From positions 1,753,501 to 1,817,500 of the forward strand of contig NC_085121.1 in assembly GCF_030269925.1 (NCBI RefSeq): a DNA stretch of 64,000 nucleotides, given 5' to 3'. The notes beneath the pieces are model-generated. The model saw nothing but the letters and a program-made list of their open reading frames with translations, was not told the origin of the DNA and did not search any database. The DNA is from Bombyx mori (Eukaryota; Arthropoda; Insecta; Lepidoptera; Bombycidae). The translations under genes were made by a program, and so were the position numbers. This document shows, in pieces, positions 55,901 through 64,000 of this stretch (position 1 is its first letter; every line of letters begins with the position of its first letter).

Positions 55901-56421
55901 GATAACTCGCAGGAATATTTACTACTTCTTACCTATTTTTGCACTCAAGTAATTAGTCCACAATTTGAAGGGTGGTCGGCAGCCATTAATTTGAGACTCG
56001 ATCCAAAGGTAGTTGACGGTATTCATGTTATGATATCTATGAAAATGAAAGATCCAATGAAAACTAATACATTGTTTTTCAAAGTACCTAGGCTGATCAA
56101 AAAACGATTAAGAAATTTCGTCATTGTTTACTATTTTAAACTGACAGATGTCATTTTCAAAGTCCCCATATTGGAGTAATAATATCCGATCAAATAAAAA
56201 CTGCACCGATGACATTTAACTCGCTTACAGGTCACTTCACACAAATGGTATGGATTTCGACTCGTTATTTCGGCGTGGGTAAGGCCAGATCCCGCGCTGG
56301 CAAGGTCATAGTGGTCGCAAACTACTCTCCGCCCGGCAATATATCCGGTCGTTTTGAGACGAACGTCTTACCGCCGTTGCCGGATAGCTTCCCGGATCTG
56401 ACACCGCTTCCGGAACACTGA
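40963..56421 (+). CDS. CAP-superfamily protein, GAPR-1/GLIPR2-like, 5' end unresolved
   Basis: Seven exons join in phase: 40963-41210, 42005-42151, 43690-43771, 52660-52809 (or from 52669), 55104-55233, 55729-55818 and 56231-56421; 345 residues visible. The first 170 or so are a low-complexity, basic and Asn-rich extension (TVELLPLKSALVNNN, RKREELAALANLRKKVAPAL). The CAP domain runs from ECLCWHNVYRQRHGAPQLYM through LCDYAQAWANHLAHTNKFHY, VGQNLYQRP and SSYWYAAVKQYNF. It ends with the signatures GHFTQMVW and VVANYSPPGN and with NVLPPLPD, as in GAPR-1. No signal peptide is visible, fitting the intracellular, membrane-associated GAPR-1 branch. The usual GENL is GQNL, changing a conserved Glu. ATG at 41028 is one possible start; acceptor ATTGCAG at 40962 suggests an upstream exon instead. 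Intron 3 is 8.9 kb of transposons. Confidence 0.85.
41646..41890 (+). pseudogene. LINE C-terminal fragment in a CAP-gene intron
   Basis: Translation KMKRLAWYGHVMRRQELHVT, then GRWGRSRPKKT and CVNDDMREEWV, the WxGHVxRR-GRxxRGRPKxRW pattern of arthropod LINE reverse transcriptase C-termini, with a frameshift. Confidence 0.7.
42335..42475 (+). pseudogene. RTE LINE 3' end with (TGA)n tail
   Basis: Reads WYDDLRTVAGKKWIRRAVNR, then AQWCGLGEAYVQQ and a stop. This is the RTE C-terminal signature, followed by a short TGATGATGATGATGA tail typical of RTE 3' ends. Confidence 0.8.
43455..43602 (+). mobile_element. SINE-like element D
   Basis: GCTCTGCCCTTGGCATTGCT, AAGTCCATGGGCGACGG, CACTCACCATCAGGTGGGCC, then GCAATAAAAAAAAAAAA. 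Other copies: 52840-52935 and 60667-60770 on the minus strand. Confidence 0.65.
43790..43983 (-). mobile_element. SINE family B copy
   Basis: T-run, ACCTGAACTGAGGGCCTTG, GGTGAGCTCACGGGGC, TTTCGCAGAATCTACCAC and CGACCCACTGAGAAGATCC; truncated after GTGGGCTAG. Confidence 0.85.
44186..44420 (-). mobile_element. Bm1 SINE, 5'-truncated
   Basis: CAGCCCACCTGGTGTTAAGT, CTGGAGCCCATGGACATC, CTGCTTCACGGCAGAAATAG and TCCTACCACCAGTAAAA in minus orientation. The A-tail end is degraded. Confidence 0.88.
44505..45424 (+). mobile_element. 5'-truncated R1-clade LINE copy
   Basis: About 920 bp holding the last 160 or so ORF2 codons, a GC-rich 3' UTR and a poly(A) tail (about 45410-45426). The 13-bp target-site duplication AAGCTTTCCTGCG lies at 44492-44504 and 45425-45437. 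Protein similarity to the full-length copy is about four in five residues by eye, so it is a related but distinct subfamily. Confidence 0.93.
44507..45004 (+). pseudogene. ORF2 C-terminal fragment of an R1-clade LINE
   Basis: Reads [35 protein letters not shown], then [18 protein letters not shown] (the CCHC motif) and [20 protein letters not shown]. Aligned with the ORF2 end of the 19931-26530 element. Truncated by incomplete reverse transcription, so no endonuclease or RT. Confidence 0.93.
45438..46488. other. Intronic spacer, nothing recognised
   Basis: AT-rich intron of the CAP-domain gene with no coding or repeat signature that I can name. Confidence 0.4.
46489..46670 (+). repeat. Repeat fragment with a Helitron-like 5' start
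   Basis: Begins TCTATACTAATCTGGCTGG like the neighbouring Helitron-like ends, and reads SLAVQRGNVASILGTVPPSS in one frame, which resembles retroelement-derived protein. The class is uncertain. Confidence 0.35.
46679..46859 (+). mobile_element. Helitron-like element, 3'-truncated
   Basis: TCTATACTAATATATAAATC start, CATTGGTTTTTACGGATATT, then GTGTTGGACTCCC; same family as 1157-1392 but lacks the CTAG end. Confidence 0.55.
46929..47530 (+). mobile_element. Lep1-type non-autonomous Helitron
   Basis: Starts TCTATACTAATATTATAAAG and contains TTTGTTTGAACGCGCTAATC and TTAGATAGCCCATTTATCGA. It ends with a small hairpin (ACGCGGAGGAAGTCGCGGG) and AAAAGCTAG before T. This is the complete lepidopteran Lep1 Helitron layout. 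Confidence 0.85.
47811..48060 (+). mobile_element. Bm1 SINE, 5'-truncated
   Basis: TTTTACTGGTGGTAGGACC, CTGCCGTGAAGCAGTAATTC, GCTGTGAGCTCTTCCACCC and an A-run with AATAAAAAAAAAA. Confidence 0.92.
48801..48882 (+). repeat. Two-copy tandem repeat, about 40-bp unit
   Basis: CAATGTCGTATA(G/A)AGC, then AATGTTTTTAATAAGGCGGT, occurs twice in direct succession with one substitution. Confidence 0.9.
49277..49572 (-). mobile_element. Helitron-like non-autonomous element, copy 2
   Basis: Closely matches 35898-36187. On the minus strand it runs from TCTATATATATATATA to CCGGGTCAGCTAG, flanked by A and T as Helitron insertion predicts. GCCGTTCTCGAGTTTTAG is shared with copy 1. Confidence 0.55.
49573..50284. 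other. Intronic spacer, nothing recognised
   Basis: No gene or named repeat. Short frames present are not supported by family motifs. Confidence 0.35.
50285..50563 (+). mobile_element. SINE family B with a tRNA-like head
   Basis: The only B copy here that shows its head: GGTGGTGCAGTAGTCAGC (A-box region) and GTCGTGTGTTCGATTCCCAC (B box), then the B body CTGAGTTTCTCGCCGGATCC and tail CTATCAAGATAGGTAGAAAG. Shows the family is tRNA-derived. An internal deletion joins CTTGCTATAGCC. Confidence 0.8.
50566..52308. other. Intronic spacer, nothing recognised
   Basis: AT-rich sequence of CAP-gene intron 3. No exon with CAP-family similarity, no named element. Confidence 0.35.
52309..52548 (-). mobile_element. 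Bm1 SINE, 5'-truncated
   Basis: T-rich tail, ATTGCTTAGATAGGTGGACG, CAGCCCACCTGGTGCTAAGT and CATTGCTTCACGGCAGG; truncated at the 5' side. About 110 bp upstream of the CAP-gene exon at 52660. Confidence 0.9.
52840..52935 (-). mobile_element. SINE-like element D copy
   Basis: TTTTTTATTGCCCTTGCAGG, CACCTCATGGTGAGTGG, CTATGGACTTCAGCAATGCC and GGGGCAGAGCCAAG, the reverse complement of 43455-43602. Confidence 0.7.
52936..53155 (+). mobile_element. Bm1 SINE, 3' half
   Basis: GCGGGTAGGCACCACCACC through GCTGTGAGCTCGTCCACAC and an A-tail at about 53146-53155. Directly abuts an inverted 5' half. Confidence 0.9.
53156..53368 (-). mobile_element. Bm1 SINE, 5' half in inverted orientation
   Basis: Starts TCCTACCACCAGTAATTACG and runs to the head (CCTTTAGGCCACGACGACTT). 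Contains the tRNA-like part that the neighbouring plus-strand 3' half lacks. Confidence 0.9.
53826..54286 (+). mobile_element. Old, diverged full-length Bm1
   Basis: Head CGTCGTGATCTAAAGGATAA, middle AACATGAAGGAATAACGTC, body GCCGCGAAGCAGTTTTACG, and end GCGAGCTCGTATAACAGTC with AGTAAAAATA. Substantially decayed relative to other copies. Confidence 0.7.
54700..55078 (+). repeat. Unclassified interspersed repeat fragment
   Basis: Contains AAATTTCATTTAAATCGGTT, CAGTAGTTTCGGCGTAAAAG and CAGACAGACAGATC, a block common at the ends of insect LINE or Helitron-like repeats. Boundaries uncertain. Confidence 0.4.
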
Positions 56422-56670
56422 CGACGATTTTCTATACGTGGTAGGAGATTGAAGATCGACGCCACGTATTTACAGTAAAACTGGAGGCGCATTGCTTGAT
56501 GCCCAGCTCAGTACAACTAATTGCTTTAATTACAAAAAATGTGCCACGCTACTAATCAAATTTTACATGTCTGTTTTTATTTTTGGACAGCGAATGGATG
56601 TGGATTTAGTATGAAGGCCAGAGGACCCCCACGATCTCTTTCTGAACGGTTTTTAATGCGGAAATACTGG

Positions 56671-56893
56671 TACTGGTGGTTTACTTATACCACTATCCTG
56701 TCTATTTCTGCCGTGAAGCAGTAACGCGTTTCGGTTTGAAAGGTGGGGCAGCCGTTGTAACTATACTGAGACCTTAGAACTCATATCTCAATGTAGGTGG
56801 TGGCATTTACGTTGTAGATGTCTATGGGCTCCAATAACCGCTTATCACCTGGTGGGATGTGAGCTTGTCCTCCCATCTAAGTAATTAAAAAAA
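56671..56893 (+). mobile_element. Bm1 SINE, 5'-truncated and rearranged
   Basis: TACTGGTGGTTTACTTATAC, CTGCCGTGAAGCAGTAACGC, GATGTCTATGGGCTCC, ending AGTAATTAAAAAAA. Lies in the presumed 3' flank of the CAP-domain gene. Confidence 0.85.
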
Positions 56894-56956
56894 TCGACTG
56901 GCCTCGTTGTGTTACAATGTATATTTCCCACCATCCGTCCGTAGTACTAGTGTCCT

Positions 56957-58061
56957 TACGGCCTGGCCACGGGGATCGGCGGTGCGAACAGCGAAGCGGT
57001 GGGCGAGGCGACCATTCGCGCAGCACCGTTTGCAGGCCACGGGTACTCACGTTCGCCGCCGCGACTAGTAAGGAAGTCCGACAGCGAAATGTCTATATCG
57101 AAATTATCTCGATATTGCTTACAAATTAATAGTTTTTTGGTTCAGGACCTATTATTTGGAAAAGATTGTGAAGTACATGATTTGAATAAGAATCGGAGTA
57201 TACCTATAGATGGAGAATTCCACAAGAAGTACGAGAAATACTTTGGGTGGCTAGACTTCCAAATAGCTGGTCTAGCTAGTATTTCAGCTATTTTATTTTT
57301 TTATTGCTTAGATGGGTGGACGAGCTCACAGCCCACCTTGTGTTAAGTGGTTACTGGAGCCCATAGACATCCACAACGTAAATGCGCCACCCACCTTGAG
57401 ATATAAGTTCTAAGGTCTCAAGTATAGTTATAATGGCTGCCTCACCCTTCAAACCGAAACGCATTACTACTTCACGGCAGAAATAGGCAGGGTGGTAGTA
57501 CCCACCCGTGTAGACTCACAAGAGGTCCTACCACCAGTAATTACGCAAATTATTATTTTGAAGATTTCATTTTTATCACACGATGTTATTCCTTCACCGT
57601 GGAAATCAATCGTGAACGTTGAGTGTTGTTGAGTACGTATTTCATTACAAAAATTGGTACCCGCCTGATATTCGAACACCGGTGCATCGCTCAACACGAT
57701 TGCACCGGACGTCCGTTAGGCCACGACGACTTTAAAAATATAAAATAAAAAATAAATAAAAAATATAAAAATTTCGGCGTTAATTTTTCGCGGCGAAAAC
57801 AACTAAACTCATTTAATCACTGCACTATTCGCCGCGACTACCGCTCGACTCCGTGGCTCGCGCCGTCCGTATTCATGCATTTGTTTTGCTCGCCCGCCGC
57901 ATCGCGCGATTCGCTCGGTACATTTCGCCGGTCGCTTCGCCGGTCGCCGGTGCGCGTGGCTTGTTAGGTACATTTCTATGCGCTTGTTTTAGTCGCTAGA
58001 CGCTTCGCCGTTCGCACCGCGCGAATATTCGCATCGGCGAATGTCCCGTGGCCAGGCTGTT
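56957..58061. mobile_element. GC-rich TIR DNA transposon with nested Bm1
   Basis: Inverted ends: left CGGCCTGGCCACGG, right CCGTGGCCAGGCTG, both flanked by TTA, so a 3-bp TTA duplication is likely, as in PIF/Harbinger elements. Subterminal zones are full of GCGAA/TTCGC motifs (GGTGCGAACAGCGAAGCG on the left; CGCTTCGCCGTTCGCACC on the right). No transposase; non-autonomous. A full Bm1 sits inside. Confidence 0.75.
57291..57733 (-). mobile_element. Bm1 SINE, near full length
   Basis: T-rich tail, the Bm1 body, then GTTATTCCTTCACCGTGGAA and the head, up to GTTAGGCCACGACGACTT. Nested in the GC-rich TIR element. Confidence 0.93.
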
Positions 58062-60666
58062 ACAGAGACAGAGACGACTTTACCGATGTGGCAGGGTGTG
58101 GGCGCAAAAGTGTCAGAGGGCGCCGACTTTGACACTTTCAATGAACCTGCTACATTTGTACTTATTCCATTTTGAACGCGAGCTCAACTAGAGGGCGCTA
58201 GGGTAATTATTGCACACGCTACGTAGGCTAGAGACGTCTTTGTACAAGTGCATAGCTCCCCTTGATTTCAATGTGTTAGGTACGCTGTGTCCATATTGTG
58301 CCTATTTGTTTGCCTGACTCGAAAAATGGCAAAGTAGTACACGCGGCTACGTCATCTTTAATTTCATTGGTACCATTAATATGATTCATACCATTAAGCT
58401 GTCGTCCCCATTGCAGATTCCAGTTTTTTTAAAAATAATATTGCCGCATACCTACATATTAAGTTTCGGACACTTCAAAATATATCTTATTTGTATTGAA
58501 CGCATGTAACGGCTCATATACAAAGATAAAGGGTATAGTGTGAAATCCCATTTTAAAAATTTCGACCAGCTGTTTTTATTACACACTAAAATGAATTAGT
58601 ATTTTCTTTAGTGTTCACGAGCCATTTTAAAACAGCTTCTGTGGAGGATAGGTCATGACTGTGTTTTTAATGTCATTCATCATTCAGTCGTTCGTTAAGT
58701 ATATTATCCATGGTTGTTCGTTACCAGTGTTACCACCAAAACTTTAAAGTAATAGAAATGCCTTTTTAACATATACATTAAAATAGAAATACCTACGAAA
58801 ACAAGAATATTATTATCATTATATTTCAGTAAAGTCATAATTTCGGGAATAGAATATTTATTAATTTAATTTAATTTATTTATATTATTATTATGTATCA
58901 TCAATTCACTCTTAAGAACAGAAAATCAATATGTTAAAGTCGCGATTAACTAATCTAAGCTGGATATTTTTTGTGTAATTAGTATGAATCAAAACTTAAT
59001 TGATATAGTACATTAGAGTACGCTCTCTAGCACGCAGCAAAATAATTTAAACTTTTTAAATTTATTTCTTATTGTTCATTAAAAGCAACGAATTAATAGG
59101 TGATGTATCGATATCTGTGCATTTCAATAAAAACTTTACGTAATTTTACTGCGTTAAAAAAAAATATTGTATACTATTACTTTAAAATTAGGCTTCGCGT
59201 AGTTTTAGGACAAGTAAATAATGGTTGTTTTTGGCAGAGCTTGTAATTTTATATTATATTATAGGTATCGTAAGTTTAATCGAAACAATCGTGTATAATG
59301 GAATGTATTAGAAAATAGTTTTAAAAAATGCTGATGGTTCATAGTAACATAATTAGTGCACACTTAGCATGTCTTATTTTAAACTAGCAGTCTATTACAA
59401 GAATAATCTTATAGAAAACACAATTTATTTATATGATAAAAATGCAGTAAATTTAAATTACTTACAATTTTCATTCTAATATAATATAATATATAAATTT
59501 GTAATAATCCAATAACACGAAAATAATGTTTTAAACTAATACTTTTAACTGGTCTTCCTATGAGGTTGATATTTACAAAATATTGTATATACACTTGTTA
59601 CCTATACCTGTAATCGATTTAATGTATTTTAATGTAGTGTCTCTTGCAGTAGGTATTTAGATCGCAAATTACTGTTCTTTCAGTACTTTCAGTACTGAAT
59701 TCTTTGTCAATTAAGTAATGCCAATGCGATATTAATTTACATTGACAAATAAAGGATATTAATTAAAAACAAAATCTAAGTTTAAAGTGTAAGTTAATTG
59801 TAAAGGCTTCTCCACATTCCATTGTGAAGCGCGATTTGATTGATAGGACAAATTCTTTCGGTTCCGCTTAAGGTTCACACCAGATTCACATAATAGTTCG
59901 CGTGGCTAAAAAATGCATACCGAAGTTGCTATTCTGCGTGTTGGGCTACTTGACAAATTATGTATTAATAAATTTGTCGCGGAACAAATAACCGCAAAAA
60001 GTACGTAAAACAGGCCCTACAATAGTTTTTCATGGCCTAGCGTGCGATTCGCGCGGGAATGTGGAACTCACTTTATTTATGATGATAACCGTCAAGAGGA
60101 TCCGGCCTACTCCTAATTTTTATATTTAAAATTTTACTTCATTTCATATTTCTTTTCGTTAAATAATTACTTTATGTAACATAATATCAAAACAACGAAT
60201 TTTACTGTTGACCATTGGTCTGGATTACGAGTTTAGTGTTTAGATGCACTCGCTTTTACAGCACTTTTTCTATGTAAGACTTATAAAATTCATTGTATTT
60301 ACAATACTTTCTTCATTAGTAGTAAGTAGTGGGCTGTACGGAATTACGTATGTACTGTACGGAATTTACTTATGGGAATTTTTAAACATCGAATATCGTT
60401 GAGACGAGAATATAAAAAAATATTTATTGCTATAATTTTATCAACAAGCGTAACCTATAATTCGGATATCAGAGTAAAGAACGATATCGAAAAAAAAAAT
60501 CCTGACAAATGTTTCCTGTCCCGACAAACTTCTCTTGGTTCTCTAAATAAACAATTCCTTTGAAATTCTTAGAGACGATACGTACTGCTTGCAGTAACCA
60601 TTAAACCAAATTGGCTTTTATAATGCAAAGGAGCCCTCAACAGAAGCACAGTGACTGTGGTGGTGG
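58062..60666. other. Gene-free AT-rich intergenic region
   Basis: No supported gene, RNA or named repeat. Short reading frames lack family features. Could hold the 3' UTR of the CAP-domain gene or unidentified old repeats. Confidence 0.4.
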
Positions 60667-60770
60667 TGGTTTTTTTTTAATTCCCATTGTAGACAGACGA
60701 GTATACGAGCCGTTTCATGATGATGGTCGGGTCACAGATGTCAGCAACCCCACGGGCACAGCCAATCAAA
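60667..60770 (-). mobile_element. SINE-like element D, diverged copy
   Basis: T-run, CCATTGTAGACAGACGAG, TTTCATGATGATGGTCGG, CAGATGTCAGCAACCCCACG and GGCACAGCCAA in minus orientation. A fainter relative may lie at 61140-61235. Confidence 0.55.
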
Positions 60771-61248
60771 GCCAAGTAAAAAACTACGCTCTACAATATT
60801 TTTTAAAGCAGACGTTCCGTTTCACCTTTAGTACCAGTACCTAACTACTCGGCCGACTTTCCAAAGTATCTCCCAAATGGCGAATTTTATATTTATATAC
60901 TTCATTTAAGGGTCATTCGGACTGTCTATAGTTATAGTCTAATGGAAGAAGCATCTACCAAGTTTCTTCATTCTTTATGTATTCTGTATTTTATAAGGAA
61001 TTTAAGATACCCTCATCTTTTCTTAAATTATAGCACCTCACGCCACAAGAGACTTTTCATGACTGCGTTTTTAGTGATTGCTTGTGCCTCCATATTTATT
61101 CATTCCTATTATTCAGCAGCATAGTAAGAAACGCTTTGCGCTGAGGATTGGTTTGTCGATGACATTGCTGATGTTTATGAGTGGCGGTAACTTTTACTCA
61201 CTTCCGGTGGGTTGTATATTTTGATGGCCATATATAATTTTGTTGTAT

Positions 61249-61498
61249 TTTTTTTTTTTTACACGCCACGTTATCTGGTCCCGTGCTAAGTTCGTAAATA
61301 ACTTGTGTTACAGGTACCAGATAAGGGAAATAAATGTAAGATTTTTATTATACACATACATATATTTAATATACATCCATAACCCTGGAAAATACATTTA
61401 TATTTATCATACATATTAAATATCTTTCCTTGGCGGGATTCGAACCCGCGACCCCCTTGTGTAGTGACCATGTCACTTACCACTACACCAGACGGTAG
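61249..61498 (-). mobile_element. tRNA-derived SINE (family E), full length
   Basis: Minus strand: head GTCTGGTGTAGTGGTAAGTG (A box) and CGCGGGTTCGAATCCCGCC (B box), a body ending in GGTCCCGTGCTAAG, and the T-run at 61249-61260 as the tail. The head folds like tRNA only in part and is followed by unrelated sequence, so it is not a tRNA gene. Confidence 0.8.
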
Positions 61499-62735
61499 TT
61501 AAATCGTATTAATTTTATAATTCCTGTTTTCCATGTAGGATGAAAATGTTCCCCATGTAAAATGTAATTTATTTTCTTTACGTAAATCAGGCCATATTAG
61601 AGAGAGAGAGAGATCTCAAATTAATTTCCGTTTTGTGTTCTAAAAGTTTCCGACCAGAATAGTATTTTTCTCGTAAATTTATCATCACTATGTAAGAAAT
61701 GTAATACTATTATCTAATATAAAATCCATCATATCATAATAAAAATATCTATATCACATTGTATGTGAAACATGAATGCAATATTTAAAATTATTTAAAT
61801 ACATACCTAGCATTTTTTTTTGAGCGCATGTGTTTATTTATTTATTATTTAGATTTTGAAAATTGCAAATGGCAAGGAAAATAGTAGTGTTTAACCCTTT
61901 GTAGAATAATGATATCATTATAAGGCCTCTTCCATAATATTATACCACTTGTTAAGTTTGTTAATTGTAAGCAAGTTGTTATTTGTTGTAATACTGTAGG
62001 TATTTTAGTAGATTTAGATGAAAATTAGGTTGTGTACAATGTGACTGTGGTCCTAATTAAAATTCAGGAACCATGTTGAGTAGTTTTACAATTTAATCCA
62101 ACAACAATGTAGAAACCACCAACATAGCACAGTATGTTAGTGTTCTGCGATTATTAATAAGGATCACAGGAATGTTTGATATTGATATGTTGATGATTGA
62201 TCAATTGGCTGTGATTTGTTAAACGTTATTTGTTAGACCAGAGAGGCAGCTTGGCAATATTTTTACTAGTTAAATAAACGACATTGAAAATGTAAGCATT
62301 CTTTCATTTATTTGGAAACTATTATTTGATCTATAGTAGTTTTCTTTAAATATCTCCCAATTTAGGTGTGACGCATCAAACTTAATTAATAGGTAATTGT
62401 TGCTATTTGTAAGAATTCTTGGTTTCATTATATTTATAATATTAAAAATCAAAACATGACCCTATATTGATAATAATCTAATAATCTCTTATCTCTATAA
62501 TTGGAACAAGGTATTACAAACACTCGAGCTCATTTATGTTGTTGATTATTCTGAAAGCATCCAAATTAAATAACTAAGAACTATAAGACTGATGACTATC
62601 ATGTTTAGAACTGATCTATTTAAGATGTAATGGAACACTATATTGATTTTTTAACTTGATCTAAAATTATTAACATAACATTAAGTGCTTTGCTTTATAT
62701 TAATACATTTAAAAAATCAAAGGAAATGTGTAGAA
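61499..62735. other. Gene-free AT-rich intergenic region
   Basis: A short GA run at about 61600; nothing else recognised before the RPB9 3' end. Confidence 0.4.
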
Positions 62736-62742
62736 AATAAAC

Positions 62743-62748
62743 TTTATT
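62743..62748 (-). promoter_or_regulatory. Polyadenylation signal of RPB9
   Basis: AATAAA on the minus strand, about 42 bases after the RPB9 stop codon. Confidence 0.75.
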
Positions 62749-62789
62749 GGTATCTTTTAAATAAATCTTACAATGCAAAAGAGCTCTAT

Positions 62790-63173
62790 CTACTCTGTCC
62801 ATCTATGTTTACAACTTGTACACACATAATACAATCTCATTTCTTCTTCGGCGCGTCTCGTCTGGCCTTGAAAGAATACTGCTTCTCTGTGATTACACTT
62901 TGGGCACATGTGATCCTTGGTTCTAGGTAAAGTCGGGTCGCTTACTACATCAGGGTTTATATGCGTCAATTCGTCTACCTCGTGCATAATTTTGTTGACG
63001 TAAACGCAATTTGAATCCGCAAGTTGTTTATAATCACAATTTCTGCACGCGTACAGCAAAACTTTGTTATTTTTATCTTCGCGCGGGTAAAGCATATTGT
63101 TACATTCTTGACAAAATTGTATGCCGACATAACCAGGACCGCCGTCTTTTCTACTTAAGCTTATAGCACTCAT
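62790..63173 (-). CDS. RpII15: RNA polymerase II subunit RPB9, 127 aa
   Basis: A single uninterrupted frame, [20 protein letters not shown], then the first zinc ribbon [18 protein letters not shown] with [11 protein letters not shown] linker [20 protein letters not shown] leads to the [20 protein letters not shown] box, and the TFIIS-like second ribbon ends [14 protein letters not shown]. All eight zinc-binding Cys are present and the length is normal (about 125 in other animals). RPB9 sits at the jaw of RNA polymerase II and affects start-site choice, fidelity and interaction with TFIIS. No introns in the coding region. Spacing to any divergent neighbour is unknown because the window ends. 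Confidence 0.97.
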   Translation of the reverse strand: MSAISLSRKDGGPGYVGIQFCQECNNMLYPREDKNNKVLLYACRNCDYKQLADSNCVYVNKIMHEVDELTHINPDVVSDPTLPRTKDHMCPKCNHREAVFFQGQTRRAEEEMRLYYVCTSCKHRWTE

Positions 63174-63825
63174 TTCCTTACTGTTAATTTTAAAATGTCC
63201 TATTCAAAGATAATATAACCACCTCGAATCGTTTTTTAACACTAAACTTGACAATTGACATGAAAGACTACACAGAGGTGTAGTAATTAAATTTTACGTC
63301 TATCATTATGTTCACACTGGTGTTTTTGCTTAGTTTAGTAAACAAAAATGGCGGTATCTTTGTTGAACAGTCTGTAGTCTGTGACCCTATGTTTTTTAAA
63401 AAGTCTATGGCCCTGTGGTTACTCTACCTTTTGTAGTTATTCAAAGCACAAATGACTTTAATGGTAATCTATTAGATTCCTGAATACTACTAGTTCATGA
63501 GATTATTAAAAAAATTAGTTGACCATTCAGAAGTAGATGCTTCCTTTTATATATATTTATTTTTAGTTTGTTAGAGAACTATCATGAAGATACTCTCTTC
63601 TATTGATTTATCTATCAATTGACCGCCATTTACTATTAAACATATTTAATAGACTTGACAAAAATCTTTGGAAACGCACAGTAAGTAATAGATTAGACAT
63701 ATTTGCTCCGGTTTCGAGTTATGCGGTGATCGCATAATTAAAATGAAATCCTCAAATATTCGCCTAATTACTATACAATTGAAACACACATCTAGAGTCT
63801 CAAGGTTTGTTGTTTATTCACGTAG
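63174..63825. other. Upstream region of RPB9
   Basis: Should hold the RPB9 promoter (minus strand). No core element can be fixed and no coding sequence is seen to the right. Confidence 0.4.
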
Positions 63826-63905
63826 TGACGTCTATGGGCTCTGGTAACTACTTAAAACCGGGCAGGCCGTGAGATCGTTTAACTGCTTAACAAAATTATA
63901 AAATA
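63826..63905 (+). repeat. Bm1 tail fragment
   Basis: GTCTATGGGCTCTGGTAACT and GGCAGGCCGTGAGATCG match the last 80 bases of Bm1 with several changes. Confidence 0.7.
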
Positions 63906-64000
63906 AATAATCTTCTAAACAATATATAAACAACAAGAACTTTTTATTCTTTCATTTTGCAAATCTGCTGTAGGGCTCACTGAAACGTTACACTGGATGT

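Noticed and set aside
61430..61498. tRNA gene with B box GGTTCGAATCC
   Set aside because: The acceptor stem does not close and the sequence runs into a SINE body and tail, so it is a SINE head.
1..64000. CRISPR array, rRNA genes, telomeric TTAGG arrays, prophage or bacterial operon
   Set aside because: None seen. Repeats present are SINE, LINE, DNA-transposon or satellite type, and genes are intron-rich animal genes.

Overview
The window is nuclear DNA of a silkmoth, almost certainly Bombyx (B. mori or B. mandarina). The clearest sign is the density of Bm1 SINEs, including copies that keep the tRNA-like head and poly(A) tail. Lepidopteran Helitron-like elements (Lep1 type), a maT (DD37D) mariner, R1-clade retrotransposons and intron-rich conserved animal genes agree with this. 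I place six host genes, mostly by joining exons whose splice phases fit. Everything between them is largely transposon sequence.

Layout. 1-4.5 kb: the 5' coding exons of an SMG7 (nonsense-mediated decay) gene on the minus strand, leaving the window on the left. 6.2-11.6 kb: a foldback DNA transposon with 1.74-kb nearly identical inverted arms, a 9-bp direct repeat at its ends, and remnants of a THAP/helix-turn-helix transposase. 12.7-14.4 kb: a dead maT mariner split by a SINE. 14.5-15.9 kb: a 361-aa MATH-BTB gene (plus strand). 18.3-27.3 kb: CK2 beta subunit (minus strand, six coding exons, 220 aa); its third intron carries a complete 6.6-kb R1-clade non-LTR retrotransposon with two open frames. 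28.5-32.4 kb: an older inverted-repeat element riddled with SINEs, followed by a 24-bp minisatellite. 33.5-34.7 kb: a second 361-aa MATH-BTB gene (minus strand), paralogue of the first. 35-39.8 kb: MITE, Helitron-like, hAT and LINE remnants. 41.0-56.4 kb: a CAP-superfamily (GAPR-1/GLIPR2-like) gene on the plus strand with transposon-filled introns. 57-58 kb: a GC-rich TIR element with a nested Bm1. 62.8-63.2 kb: intronless RPB9 (RNA polymerase II subunit 9), minus strand.

The genes do not form one pathway. SMG7 acts in mRNA decay, RPB9 in transcription, CK2 beta in signalling, the MATH-BTB pair probably as Cullin-3 substrate adaptors, and the CAP protein at membranes. The common theme is intron and intergenic expansion by nested insertions. 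Several insertions can be ordered in time from target-site duplications: SINE into maT, Bm1 into both arms of the second inverted repeat, Bm1 into the GC-rich TIR element, and a SINE into the hAT remnant. The least ordinary objects are the foldback element and the intact R1-clade retrotransposon.
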